The notes beneath the pieces are model-generated. The model did no database searches and was not told where the DNA came from. It saw only the letters and a program-made list of their open reading frames with translations. A stretch of DNA of 64,000 nucleotides from Amaurobius ferox (Eukaryota; Arthropoda; Arachnida; Araneae; Amaurobiidae), in NCBI GenBank assembly GCA_951213105.1, contig OX578147.1, forward strand, positions 126,189,822 to 126,253,821. Reading direction: 5' to 3'. This document shows positions 12,641-23,989 of the stretch, in pieces (positions within the stretch are counted from its first letter, which is position 1; every line of letters begins with the position of its first letter). The position numbers and the translations under genes are program-made.

Positions 12641-13622
12641 AACACTTTACAACATAGTTGAAAGTATTTATGACTTTGTTCGTTCTGTCTGTATGTCTGT
12701 CTGTCTGTCCGTTAGCACGATAATGCCGTAAAAATGGCTTTATCAAAATGAAATTTTAGTATGTTTTTCAGACAGTCTGTAGGACCTATGGGAATATAAA
12801 TGAATAATATCACCCAATTAATTTGTTATTGAACCCAGGTTGAAAAAATGAAATACATTGAACCCTATAGGACCTAATGTTTCAAACATTTTATAAGCGA
12901 ATTTAAAATTCACAAATTGCTTCGAAAATTTTAGGAAATATTCCAATTATCCCATAAAATATATAAAAAAAATTTCAGTAAAATATGTTAGGTAGTTTTT
13001 TAAATAAAAATTATTTAATATAGGGAGAAAAACAAATTCAATTAAATTCTGACTCTCGATATATCTTCCAGAAAGGAAAAAGAGATATATTATATAATAA
13101 ATATCTTTCCAAGAGTTTAATTATTTTACATATGAAAAAGGTTTCACATTTTAAAATACGTATCGTAGATAATAATTTTTCAAATTCTTAAATAAAATAA
13201 ATTATTATAATATTATGATGAATGAAACGATTAGAAAAATGTTTATGAATGAAATGCTGCTTTTATATAGAGGCGATTTATATTTCGATGATGTCATTTG
13301 AATAAAGTTCATTTGTTTTCGATTAAGTTTTCAAATATAATAAATTATTGTAGTGTTATGATAATTTTAAAAATATTACCGAGGAATGTATGGCATTTTA
13401 GAGATGTTTAAACCAGGCAATTTATATTTCAATGCCGTCATTTGAATGAAGTTCATTTTCTTGGATTAAGTTTTCAAATATTATAAATTAATTTAGTATT
13501 GTGATAATTTTAAAAATATTACCGTGGAATGTATCGCATTTTAGAAATGTTTGTATAAAATTGGATTGAAGTTGGAAAGTGTTTCATAATCAATGCTTTA
13601 TGCATGATTGATCTTTCTTGTT
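12641..13622 (-). repeat. family A repeat, copy 3
   Basis: Reverse orientation. It begins with the hairpin AACACTTTACAAC...GTTGAAAG, then (CTGT)n, and ends with TGCATGATTGATCTTTCTTG. A short segment at about 13020-13110 (GATATATC...GATATATT) is not shared with other copies and looks like an insertion. The 82-codon open frame across the end is repeat sequence. Confidence 0.8.
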
Positions 13623-14628
13623 TAACCTTGGACAAGCAAAATTTTATAAATTTAGACATTGACTTGTTAAAAACATCTAGATTTCTGGAATGCACATTAA
13701 ATGTCTTACAAAACTTAACAATAGAATTTAAACGACAGTAGTACGATTTTGAGTCATTTTCACACAAATCGGTTCCTTAACGGCCGGAAATATTTTCACA
13801 GATATCGATATCATCGGAAAGGACATTTTTTATAACGATCTTTGAACCGAATTCGTAGGACATTTCCCTTCATATTTATTTATTTTTAAATACCTCGTAA
13901 TATGCATGTTTTAGTTAATCTAGATTCTTATTTCATCGCAACCGAAGATGGAACATTAGCACTATTATATAGTTTGACAAAAATATGGGTGTATATCTTC
14001 GCATTCTAATATAAAAAATAATGACTCCATTTCCTAATTCTCTGTTAATTTTCAAACAAAAGCATAAAAATTGTGACTTTCGATTCTCTCGTGAAGGACT
14101 TCTTTCTCCGGTTAACGGTCGACATCACAAACTGGGCGTTGCTAGAGGGATCATTGGACGTTTGTGCGCATGCGTGTCAAATTGTTGCGTGCAACTGCAC
14201 ATGATTTGAAACTAAAGGATTTAGATTGAGACGAAAGATTGTAATGAGTTTGGTTCAAAACAGACTATTTAGGAATTGAGTGGTGTTAGCTGTGTGTGTA
14301 TTATATGCTTAGAGGGCGCTTATTCAGGACCAGGGCAACGCCGGGTAATTCATTCTAGTGAACATTAAATGTAACATTTATTTGCTTAAAATTTGCAAAA
14401 TCTGAACTACACTGTGCAGTAACGCGATACAAAAATTTAATTTAAAAATTATAAGATCAACTTCAATTAACAGAAGTCTGCATATAATAATTTAGTCTTT
14501 TACAGTAAGTCGCTGCAGAACGGACCCGAATGCCTTTCGAGAGAAATGCCAGACTATCGAACGTTCCGAACCATTGGATGCCGGATCAAAGGGAGATTCA
14601 CTGTACTAATGTTTGTTTGCTGTTTCAG
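13623..14628. other. upstream flank or intron of DEG/ENaC exon, no gene assigned
   Basis: No exon was identified. Around 14240-14360 there is a repeat-like tail (GGGCAACGCCGGGTAATTCA) resembling the end of family H at 49080-49115. The 62-codon frame at 14021 has no domain or splice support. Confidence 0.4.
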
Positions 14629-14701
14629 ATCAATGTTTCCGAGACATACTGAAGGAGAATGAGCTGGGGTTTATTAAATGCAACTGTCCAGCAGCTTGCA
14701 G
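14629..14701 (+). CDS. DEG/ENaC channel, cysteine-rich exon
   Basis: An internal exon between TTTGCTGTTTCAG and GTATAG. It encodes QCFRDILKENELGFIKCNCP followed by AACR. Two flanking bases at each end give phases that fit the exon at 22278. The C-x-CP-x(3)-C pattern is typical of the extracellular cysteine-rich domain of degenerin/epithelial sodium channels, shortly before the second membrane helix. These are trimeric, amiloride-sensitive cation channels of the plasma membrane. Upstream exons (first membrane helix, finger and thumb) were not found in the window. The 73-nt length and both splice sites are normal. The assignment is firm because the following exons complete the family signature. 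Confidence 0.85.
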
Positions 14702-14737
14702 GTATAGATAGTTGTTAAATACTATTTTTCTCTTCGT

Positions 14738-15335
14738 GACGAACATTTTACACAATCTCTAAATATAGCAAACTCAAAGTAAAACTTCCTTAGCTAGTGA
14801 CGAACATTTCACACAATCTATAAATATATCAAACTCAAAGTAAAACTTCCTCAGCTAGTGACGAACATTTTAGTCAATATATCAAACTCAAAGTAAAACT
14901 TCTTTAGCTAGTGACGAACATTTCACACAATCTATAAATATATCGAACTCAAAGTAAAACTTGCTCAGCTAGTGACGAACATTTTAGTCAAAATATCAAA
15001 CTCAAAGTAAAACTTCCTTAGCTAGTGACGAACATTTTACACAATCAATAAATATATCAAACTCAAAGAAAAACTTCCTTAGCTAGTGGCGAACATTTTA
15101 CACAATCTCTAAATATATCAAACTCAAAGTAAAACTTCCTTAGCTAGGGACGAACATTTTACACAATCTATAAATATATCAAACTCAAAGAAAAACTTCC
15201 TTAGCTAGTGGCGAACATTTTACACAATCTCTAAATATATCAAACTCAAAGTAAAACTTCCTTAGCTAGGGACGAACATTTTACACAATCTTTAAATATA
15301 TCAAACTCAACGGAAAACTTCCTTTACTAGTTCTA
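14738..15335. repeat. intronic 61-bp minisatellite, about ten units
   Basis: Units share CGAACATTTTACACAATC and AACTCAAAGTAAAACTTCC. Most are 61 bp, and two are shortened (AGTCAATATATC in place of the longer form). The array starts about 36 bases after the splice donor of the 14629-14701 exon. Confidence 0.9.
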
Positions 15336-15359
15336 TGGAAATTTTAATTGAGCATTTTT

Positions 15360-15790
15360 TACTTTCCCTGCAATACACGGTAAAGTATAGGGAAAGTATT
15401 GGAGTCATGTCGAAAATCGCAACTTGAGTTTTCGACGAATCTATACGTTTTGACATTTCTAGATTACGAAGAAACCATTTTTAGCGTGAAGTCTGTGTGT
15501 CTGTCTTTTTGTGCAATGTATGCATCCACTCTAACTGAAAAACTTATTGACCAAATTTCCTAAAATTTGGTAGGTAAGTCACTTGTGGGTGAACCTGGTG
15601 CTGATTAGATTTTGGTATGATTCGGGATACAAGATCCCGCCTTTTTTTATGAAATGGCCCGCAAAGATCGATGTACCACAGATCTCTTCCGATTTAATTT
15701 TTGCTCCAACGTCACCCTTACTACTGTATTCCATATCTCAATTTTCTTTGTTACTAGTTGACGTGTGTCCCGACGGGCGGTGACTATTTT
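15360..15790 (+). repeat. family C repeat, truncated copy
   Basis: It has the start hairpin (TACTTTCCCT...AGGGAAAGTA), the second stem, the short CTGT region and the AAATTTGGTAGGTAAGTCAC block. It matches the first copy up to about 15670, then diverges. The 3' end is absent. Confidence 0.75.
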
Positions 15791-16498
15791 ATAGCGAGCA
15801 CTTCTTTAAATGTTACTTTTTTTTAATAAATGAACTCAACCGTAGCCTCGTAGATCGCATACGCGCTAAATAAGCGTCCGCTATGTAGGCGGCGTATGGA
15901 TCAGATCATAGACGCCGACTTAAAAATTGTGGAGGATTCCGAACATTTTAAATCAAATGACCCATGCAATTTTTAAAAAGATTTATGTCTAATTTAAATT
16001 GCATTCAGTCAAATTATATGGCACAATAAGCCGTCTGAAAATCAAAATGGAGAAAATTATAGTTAAATACAGAAAAATATTTATTTTTGTTTTATCTATA
16101 TAATTATTTATTTCATTTATTTTGCATTGTAGATGCCATATTATTATATACAATATACACATACTGCGTGAATTTCGAACTCAATTATCTTTATAAAAAT
16201 AATAATATGTGCAAGATTTATTTTCAGGTGTTTTTACCAATGCTAAAAATGTCAACAACAAATGTCAACAATTTCTCTATAAAATATTTTATTCAGAATA
16301 AAATGTAAATCTTGCATTCAGAGTTAAAATCTTGTATTCAGAATACAATAAACAGTCTGAAGGGTAAATTTCCATACACACGACTTTATATTATAGTAAA
16401 CAAGAAATGAATATAATGAAAAACTTCAAGAATTTGTAACAAGAATATATTGCATATATGCCTATATTTTCTTCACCAAATACGCATAAAAATATTAG
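15791..16498. other. intronic sequence, nothing recognised
   Basis: AT-rich with one 73-codon open frame at 16087 that has no domain or composition signal. Nothing else is supported. Confidence 0.5.
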
Positions 16499-17995
16499 GG
16501 GTTCGAGAAACCCACAACAAAATTATTGGGGGTTCAAAAAGGGTCTCGAACCCACAAAATTATTGGGGGTTCAAAAAGGGTCTCGAACCCACAACAAAAT
16601 TTTGGGGGGTTCAAAAAGGGTCTCGAACCCACAACAAAATCATTGAGGGTTTAAAAGGATCTCGAACCAACAACAAAAGTATTGAAGGTTCAAAAAGGGT
16701 CTCAAACCCACAACGAAATTATTGGGGGTTCAAAAAGGGTCTCGAACCCACAACAAAATTATTGGGGGTTCAAAAAGGGTCTCGAAAACACAACAAAATT
16801 ATTGGGGGTTCAAAAAGGGTCTCGAAACCACAACGAAATTATTGGGGGTTCCAAAAGGGTCTCGAACCCACAACAAAATTATTGGGGGTTTAAAAGGATC
16901 TCGAACCAACAACAAAAGTATTGAAGGTTCAAAAAGGGTCTCAAACCCACAACGAAATTATTGGGGGTTCAAAAAGGGTCTCGAACCCACAACAAAATTA
17001 TTGGGGGTTCAAAAAGGGTCTCGAACCCACAACAAAATTATTGGGGGTTCAAAAAGGGTCTCGAAACCACAACGAAATTATTGAGGGTTCAAAAAGGGTC
17101 TCGAACCCACAACAAAATTATTGGGGGTTCAAAAAGGGTCTCGAACCCACAACAAAATTATTGGGGGTTCAAAAAGGGTCTCGAAACCACAACGAAATTA
17201 TTGAGGGTTCAAAAAGGGTCTCGAACCCACAACAAAATTATTGGGGGTTCAAAAAGGGTCTCGAACCCACAACAAAATTATTGGGGGTTCAAAAAGGGTC
17301 TCGAACCCACAACAAAATTATTGGGGGTTCAAAAAGGGTCTCGAACCCACAACAAAATTATTGGGGGTTCAAAAAGGGTCTCGAACCCACAACAAAATTA
17401 TTGGGGGTTCAAAAAGGGTCTCGAACCCACAACAAAATTATTGGGGGTTCAAAAAGGGTCTCGAACCCACAACGAAATTATTGAGGGTTCAAAAAGGATC
17501 TGGAACCCACAACAAAATTATTGGGGGTTCAAAAAGGGTCTCGAACCCACAACAAAATTATTGGGGGTTCAAAAAGGGTCTCGAACCCACAACAAAATTA
17601 TTAGGGGTTCAAAAAGGGTCTCGAACCCACAACAAAATTATTGGGGGTTCAAAAAGGGTCTCGAACCCACAACAAAATTATTGGGGGTTCAAAAAGGGTC
17701 TCGAACCCACAACAAAATTATTGGGGGTTCAAAAAGGGTCTCGAACCCACAACGAAATTATTGAGGGTTCAAAAAGGATCTGGAACCCACAACAAAATTA
17801 TTGGGGGTTCAAAAAGGGTCTCGAACCCACAACAAAATTATTGGGGGTTCAAAAAGGGTCTCGAACCCACAACAAAATTATTGGGGGTTCAAAAAGGGTC
17901 TCGAACCCACAACGAAATTATTGAGGGTTCAAAAAGGATCTGGAACCCACAACAAAATTATTGGGGGTTCAAAAAGGATCTCGAACCCACGAAAT
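16499..17995. repeat. 40-bp satellite array, about 37 units
   Basis: A head-to-tail array with a 40-bp unit built from ATTATTGGGGGTTCAAAAAG and GGTCTCGAACCCACAACAAA. Units at the left edge are more diverged or one to three bases short; the core is nearly identical. Variant units (GATCTGGAACCC, ACGAAATTATTGAGGG) recur at 120-, 160-, 240- and 280-bp spacing, which shows higher-order duplication. Because 40 is not a multiple of three and the unit lacks stops, long stretches of all three forward frames are open with a 40-residue peptide period. These frames are a by-product, not genes. The array lies in the DEG/ENaC intron. Confidence 0.95.
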
Positions 17996-18341
17996 CTGCT
18001 CCGTGGAGTCAGATTAACACCAGAAAGTGAACCATACATGATGACTACCCTGCCCGTTGAGCACCGTAACGACACGTCCACTATACAGGTGCTTATAATC
18101 CGCGCACAACGCATGCAATAACGAAAATCCCACTGCATGCAATAACGCAATACCGCAATACCGCAGCAACACTATTTGGCGCCTGGTGCGACATAATATT
18201 GACTACTCCTATTTTTCTATGTGTCGAATGAATGGAGGTACAGCTGCGAATTCAAGCTGATACAGCGCCTAGTGCAAAAGCATTGCTTTGGCACATATAA
18301 CGATGCGCTAACAAAATGAACTGTCTTATATCATTTTAAAG
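17996..18341. other. higher-GC intronic stretch, unassigned
   Basis: It is noticeably less AT-rich than its surroundings, with short repeats of GCATGCAATAACG and CAATACCGC near 18110-18165. No open frame or exon is recognised. Confidence 0.4.
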
Positions 18342-18350
18342 TATTGAAAT

Positions 18351-18603
18351 GGGAGCAGGACAGCCCAGTGGTTAGAGCACGGGATTGCACCCTGAGGATC
18401 CTGGTTCGATTCCAGACACTGCACGGTGTTCAAGCAGAGTACGGGCACGTTAAATATGTGGGTCTGAAAGTCCTTCCGAGAGGTTTGTGGTAGGGAAAGG
18501 AAGGTACGGTATCTATAAATGTCGCCCCCACTGGCTCCCGGCCGTCCAACAGATACCTTACACCTTCAGGTAGGTCGGAAGGTCTGGGTCGAAAGAAAGA
18601 AAA
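18351..18603 (+). mobile_element. tRNA-derived SINE with 9-bp target duplication
   Basis: The head is tRNA-like: an A box TGGTTAGAGCA at 18369-18379 and a perfect B box GGTTCGATTCC at 18403-18413, both pol III promoter elements. A tRNA-unrelated body follows, then a GAAAGAAAGAAAA-type tail. The element is flanked by identical TATTGAAAT repeats at 18342-18350 and 18604-18612, as expected for LINE-mediated retrotransposition. The intact boxes and perfect duplication suggest recent insertion into the DEG/ENaC intron. It is too divergent outside the promoter boxes to be a functional tRNA. Confidence 0.88.
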
Positions 18604-18633
18604 TATTGAAATAAAATGCGGGATTCCCTAGAC

Positions 18634-18730
18634 CAGTGGTGCGTAACCCCTGGGTCGCAACCCCATTTGGGGTCGGGAGAATTTATTAAAGGGTCGCCAA
18701 TACCTTTTAATGGCAGGCAGTGAGAATACA
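18634..18730 (+). mobile_element. hAT-type terminal fragment
   Basis: CAGTGGTGCGTAACCCCTGG followed by GGTCGCAACCCC is the typical form of the end of hAT-family DNA transposons and their MITEs (CAGTGGTTCTCAACC...). No matching second end is seen nearby. A reverse-oriented fragment of the same type is at 43953-43995. Confidence 0.5.
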
Positions 18731-18956
18731 TAAAAAGTGTTTATTTTTTATTTTAATTCGTACATTTGAGCTCAAATTTCACATTGGGATTTTCATACAT
18801 TGTGTGTAATCATATTTTATCAACAGTATTTTCATGTTTCAAAAATATTCTACATACTATTTCTTGTTAGATGAAACATTTCGTCATTTTTAATTGCTAA
18901 ATGTAACTAATATTAGCGAATATAAAATAAAGTATTTTTTAAATCTTATATTTAGC

Positions 18957-19750
18957 TAGCAGTGTACCCGTTCTTCGTACGGAATATATAATATACAGAA
19001 AATTGAAATTCACAATCAGGTGCAAATTTCTATAGTATACTAAATGACATTATTATTCAAAACATTCTACTAAAATATATTATTTATAATGCTCCTAAAA
19101 AGAAGTTTAAGGATATTTGTTCTCGCTATACAAATTTATCTTCACGGGCAAACCTAAAGAATAAAACCCCATCCCGTCCCGTTTGTAAACAAATTTACAA
19201 AAATATGAAATTAAATCAATATATGGAAAATAAAAGTGCTAAAATTATATGGGAAGATATACCCGTACTACTTATATTCTTGTAGATTAAAAGATATGCC
19301 CGTGTATTAGTAGAAGATTACCTACAATATATGAGTTTCAAAAATATTTGCCAAAATAAAACAGATAACGTAATAAATTGAAAATATCAATAATCCCCGT
19401 ACTCTTTATAGCAGAAGGTCGTAATTGATTCCAATATATGCCAATATATATTAAAACATATGCCAATATACCTGTACTACTTATATTCTCGTAGATTAGA
19501 AGATATACCCGTGTATTTGTAGAAGATTACTCGTACAACGTACAATATATGAGGTTAAACAATTTTTGTCATAATAAAACAATTGCATTATAACTTGAAA
19601 ATATCCATAATCCCTGAATCAATAATCCCCGAAAATATCATTAATAATAACGTTTAAACCTAAAGACCGTAATTGATATTATCCAGTCAAAAATGCTATA
19701 AGAAAAATCAAATCGTTCTTTTCTAAAATATATTTTTATATCCATTTATT
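18957..19750 (-). repeat. family F repeat, 3' part, interrupted by family A
   Basis: It begins with the F end GCTAGCAGTGTACCCGTTCT (reverse orientation) and continues with phrases shared with 32500-33000, 44020-44690 and 53060-53330, such as CCCGTTTGTAAACAAATTTA. It breaks at 19750, where a family A copy is inserted, and resumes at 21069. Internal tandem duplications are present near 19260-19310 and 19450-19550. Confidence 0.7.
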
Positions 19751-21068
19751 AACACTTTACAACAAAGTTGAAAAGTGTTTATAACTTTGTTCATTCTGTC
19801 TGTCTGTCTGTCTGTCTGTCCGTCCGTTAGCACGATAACTGCCGTAAAAATGACTTAATCAAAATGAAATTTTGGTATGTTGTTCAAACGATCTGTAGGA
19901 CCTATGGGAATATAAATGAATAATATCACCTAATTAGTTTTGGATTGAACCCGGGTTAAAAAAATGAAATACATTGAGCCCTATGGGACCTAATTTTGCA
20001 AACATTTTTTAAGCGGATTTAAAATTCACAAATTGCTTCGAAAATTTTAGGTAATATTCAAATTGTTCCATAAAATATATAAAAAAAAATTCAGCGAAAT
20101 ATATTCAGTAGTTTTTTAAATAAAAATTAAAATAAATAATAATAACACCTCTTATATGAAGCGATCACGAGACCATGATATGAAAAGATCACATGACCCA
20201 CTTCAAAATGATATATGGCATCCATCTTGTCTTAAAATCGTGATTTTTAAAGTTCTTTTTAATTCATATTGAGTGTTATATCCATCCTAAAACCACTTTA
20301 TTTTTGCTTACATTTTGTGCATCTACATACTGAAACATTGCAATTACAATAAATTTGAGTTTAAATGCTCATCCAAATTCGATTATTTCTACAACGAAGC
20401 CTATTTTTCACTTATGTAAAATATAAACAGCAAAATATGTAGAATGAGTTGTATTATAATTGCTGTATTTCTTTAACACAAAATCATTTAGTTCATGGAG
20501 TCTGCATAGCTGATATGAATGAAATATTCATTGATTTTACAAAGAGAAGGACGATTTTTTTCGATGAAGTTTTACGCATAGAGTTTAATTACTTGCAGCT
20601 CCATGGTCTTAAATTTTAAATAAAATAAATTATTATATATAGTATTGTGATGAATGACATGAATGGGAAATTATTTATGAACGAAATGCTGCTTTTATAG
20701 AGAGAGCCATGCTTGTTATTTTTTCTATGACGTCATTTGAATGAATTTCAGTTGTTTTCGATGAAGTTTTCAAATATAATAAATTATCGTAGTATTATGA
20801 TAATTCTAAAATTATTACTGAAGAATGTATAACATTTTAGAGATGCTTAAACCAGGCAATTTATATTTCAATGCCGTCATTTGAATGAAGTTCATTTTTT
20901 TCGATGAAGGTTTAAGGTGTCAAATATAATAAATAAATGTAGTATTGTGATAAGTTTTAAAATATTACCGAGGAATGTATTGCATTTTAGATTTGTTTAA
21001 ATAAAATTGCATTAAAGTTGGAAAGTGTTTCATAATCAATGCTTTAAGTATGATTGATCTTTCTTGTT
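19751..21068 (-). repeat. family A repeat, copy 4 (full length, nested in family F)
   Basis: A complete 1.3-kb copy with the AACACTTTACAAC...GTTGAAAAGTGTT hairpin at its left end, (CTGT)n, GATCACGAGACC/GATCACATGACCC phrases and the right-end hairpin before CTTTCTTGTTT. The left flank ends TTATT and the right flank starts ATTATT, at a place where uninterrupted family F copies read TTATTATT. The nesting shows A moved after F. Confidence 0.85.
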
Positions 21069-21766
21069 TATTATTCATATCGAAAAAATAATAATTAAAA
21101 TTAACAAACATATTTAATTTAATTGCATTTCTGAGCAACATGATATAAGATAGAATCTTCCTCATACACTGCGAAATTAAATAACCATTTTGATTTCTTT
21201 ATACTTTTCATTGTTCAGTAAAAGCTTGTGAAAATAAACCATGGAGATAGATTTTCCATTTAAATCATGTTTCAAACAATTCATGTTTTCAGAAAGTGAC
21301 TAATTAGCGCAAAAAATCTCCCATCAAACTCAGAGATAAAGTTTTAATGCACTTTCAAACAATTTTCAAGCTTTTCGTTTGGATACACCACGGAGTTAGA
21401 GAGTAAAACTCCTAGGAAAAAGTTTCGTTTTTCATTAATACCTCGATAACCCCTGGTTTTAGATACTCGAGATTTGAGCTAAATTTATGGGGGGCTATTT
21501 CAAGGCTATCCATAAAATTTCATCAAATTCGGTTCAGCCGATCTCCAGTGATGATGAGACAAACTAAAATTTCGTTTTTTACTAATATCTCGAGAACCAT
21601 TGATCGTAGAAACTTCAAACATAGACTAAATTTTAAGTGGGACTATTTCCAGGCTACCCACAGAATTTCATCAAATTCGGTTCAGACGTTCTCCCGTGAT
21701 GATGGGACAAACAGACAGACAGACAGACTTTCAATTTTATTTATGTAGATTTCAACCTCTTATTTT
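21069..21766 (-). repeat. family F repeat, 5' part
   Basis: Continuation of the interrupted F copy. The conserved phrase with GAATTTGATGAAATTTTATG (reverse strand) occurs twice, at about 21430-21560 and 21565-21725. Each is followed by GATGATGAGACAAAC or similar, so the F 5' module is duplicated. It ends with (CAGA)n and TTTCAATTTTATT. Confidence 0.65.
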
Positions 21767-22277
21767 ATATACATGGTGGCATGGGGTCTCCTAAAATAAC
21801 AATATTCTAATGGAACCTCACAAACAAAAATGTTGTGCACCACTTTCCTAAATCATATACTAAATATCTGCAAGTACAGACATTGCAGATGATAAGTCCC
21901 GTACTAGTATAAGACCGTATAGAACGGTCTTCATCCAACAGAATTGACTTTAAAGATCTTTATCATTTGAATTATCCTATTAATGTTAATGATATCAAAC
22001 ACAAATAAACCAAATGAGTCATAGGAAATAAATCATTAAAAATTGACGAAGAAACTAAAGAATTAAGTAAATTACGAATAACTTAGTTGCTTAAACTGCA
22101 AAATATACATTTTTTTTCATTCTGATAATGTTTGTGATACAAGAAAAACTAATTGTGATATATGAATGTATGATAAAGTCGAATGGAGACTCCAACTCCA
22201 GATATTTTTCATATCGCTTTATTGTCAGACATTCCTAATGTATTGTTATTTTATAAGCATAGAACCTTAATTTACAG
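21767..22277. other. DEG/ENaC intron 3' portion, source of a later duplication
   Basis: No gene. From about 22055 to the exon, the sequence is repeated at 23467-23728. The polypyrimidine-poor acceptor TTAATTTACAG is used by the exon at 22278. Confidence 0.6.
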
Positions 22278-22403
22278 GCAAAAGTCGTATGAAATATCCA
22301 TGTCTACCAGCAAGCTAAATGAAGACTTCTTCGAGCTAGTGAAGATGTCGAAATCTCTAACAATGAAGAATGGAACGCCATCCGTCACGGGAATAGATGT
22401 TGA
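22278..22403 (+). CDS. DEG/ENaC channel, pre-TM2 extracellular exon
   Basis: The exon encodes R/QKSYEISMSTSKLNEDFFE followed by LVKMSKSLTMKNGTPSVTGI and DV, finishing in a split codon (GA|C). It enters on the second base of a codon shared with the 14629-14701 exon. The Y-x-x-S-x-S pattern right after a C-rich segment matches the family's extracellular domain near the palm. The donor is GTAAGA. The middle of the exon is not conserved in the family and may be a lineage-specific loop. It directly precedes a minisatellite, and its first 40 bases are present again in a broken copy at 23683. Confidence 0.85.
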
Positions 22404-22424
22404 GTAAGATTTTTCAAAATCCAT

Positions 22425-22880
22425 TACAATGCGTTTAGAACTCATAAATGAAAATTTTTCACCAATTTTTCAAAACGATTAGAGCTTATAAATGAAAATA
22501 TTCTCCAATTTGTGTATGTGATTAAAACTAAAGAGAATGTTTTCCAATTTTTTAATGGGATTAGAATTTATAAATGAGAATTTTCTCCAATTTTTTAATA
22601 CAATTAGAGCTTATAAATACAGATATTCTCCAGTTTTGTATACGATTATAAAGAGGATGTATTCCAATTTTTGATTGCGATTAGAACTTATACATAATAT
22701 TCTCCAATTTTTGAATACGAATAGAACTTATGAAAAGGTTCTCCAATTTTTGAATGCGATTAAAACTTATAAATAAAAATATTCTAAAAAAAATTTCTGC
22801 GATTGGAATTTATAAACGAGACTAATATAATTTTTTAAAGTGATTAGAACTTATAAATGAGAATATTCTTTCAAATGAAA
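22425..22880. repeat. intronic minisatellite, irregular 40-60 bp units
   Basis: About nine units share GATTAGAACTTATAAATGAG and ATTCTCCAATTTTTNAATNC. The spacing is irregular and divergence substantial. It begins about 20 bases after the splice donor of the preceding exon. Confidence 0.85.
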
Positions 22881-23466
22881 CTAATTTAGAAAAAAAAATA
22901 TTTTCATCTTAAATCGTCAATTTTCTTGATGAATATTTTAAACTTCAAAAACAAAGGGGGGTGAGTTTTATAATTTTTCTAGCAGATACACCAGCCGTCG
23001 CTTGTTATTTAATGTGTGCACCTTTTTATAGCATTCATATTGTCTTACAAAATACATATAATTTAATTTTCACATAAAAATTAAAAATATATCTGAATCT
23101 CTGTTCTCGCAATGAAAATTTACACACTTGTACCTTAGCCTTTGTATGCACGGTTATTTTAAACTCGATCTCCTCCTCTCTCCCCTTTTAAACTCGGTTT
23201 AAATTCGGTAACGCGGTATCCACGGTTGTTTCAAACCGTGGAGATCTTAAATAAAGCAGCCCGAACTGTCTACTATTATTCTCTTATTGCAAATTACAAT
23301 CATTAATTTTTGTCTTGAGCGCTATTAAATTGTACCAAAGAAGCGATGTCCAGCTGGGAAGCAAGAGTCATGATGATAATTCCCAAAGCACAGACACATC
23401 ATCTTAAAAATAGCTGAGTCATAGTCTAGTAGTGCCCAAAAATGGCAATCCATCGATTACTAGAGA
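22881..23466. other. intronic sequence, no feature assigned
   Basis: Mixed sequence, including a CT-rich patch around 23165-23200. The phrase CATAGTCTAGTAGTGCCC near 23425 recurs near 23783. No exon. Confidence 0.45.
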
Positions 23467-23728
23467 ATTAAATAAATTACGAATAACTTAGTTGCTTAAT
23501 CTGTAAAATATGCATTTTTTTTTCATTCTGATAATGTTTGTGATACAAGTAAAAATAATTGTGATATATGAATGTATGATAAAGTGGAATAGAAACTCCA
23601 ACTCCAGATATTTTTCATATCGCTTTATTGTCAGGTATTCCTAACGCATTGTTATTTTATAAGCATAGAACATTAACTTACAGGCAAAAGCCCTATGAAA
23701 TATCCATGTCTACCAGCAAGCTAAATGT
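23467..23728 (+). pseudogene. partial duplicate of DEG/ENaC exon and its upstream intron
   Basis: This block is a diverged copy of 22055-22320, about 1.4 kb downstream. It includes the intron end, the acceptor TTACAG and the first codons of the exon (QKPYEISMSTSKLN, one residue changed). Similarity then ends and a stop follows shortly in the VYY frame. It carries no donor, so it cannot work as an alternative cassette as it stands. It is a truncated exon duplication. Confidence 0.85.
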
Positions 23729-23989
23729 CTACTATTAGATGTTTACCATTAGATGCACCAGCAAGCTAAATGTCTACTACAGTCATAATCTAGTAGTGCC
23801 CCAAAAATGTTAATCCGTCGATTACCCGCACCCTTCCTCCCTCCCTCATGTAATGCTGAATTTGAATTTTCGATCGGATTCCAATACTCAAAATGATGAT
23901 TCATATGCATGGATGCTTGTAGCTTGCTTGAAAAAAAATCTTATGAATGCTGGAAAATCCTTTAAAATCAAAGTCAGAATTTCAATCCA
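23729..23989. other. intronic sequence with repeated phrases
   Basis: It contains further short direct repeats (CCAGCAAGCTAAATGTCTAC twice, near 23705 and 23758). The 69-codon frame from 23853 has no domain support. Confidence 0.4.

Noticed and set aside
16499..17995. CRISPR-like regular repeats
   Set aside because: The units are directly adjacent without unique spacers and the genome is eukaryotic; this is a satellite.
16450..18121. Many overlapping long frames (up to 267 codons) with WGFKKGLEPTTKLLG repeats
   Set aside because: All three forward frames are open because the 40-bp satellite unit lacks stops; there is no codon bias or gene structure.
18351..18430. Functional tRNA gene
   Set aside because: The A and B boxes are present, but the acceptor and anticodon stems do not form, and the element has a SINE body, tail and target duplication.
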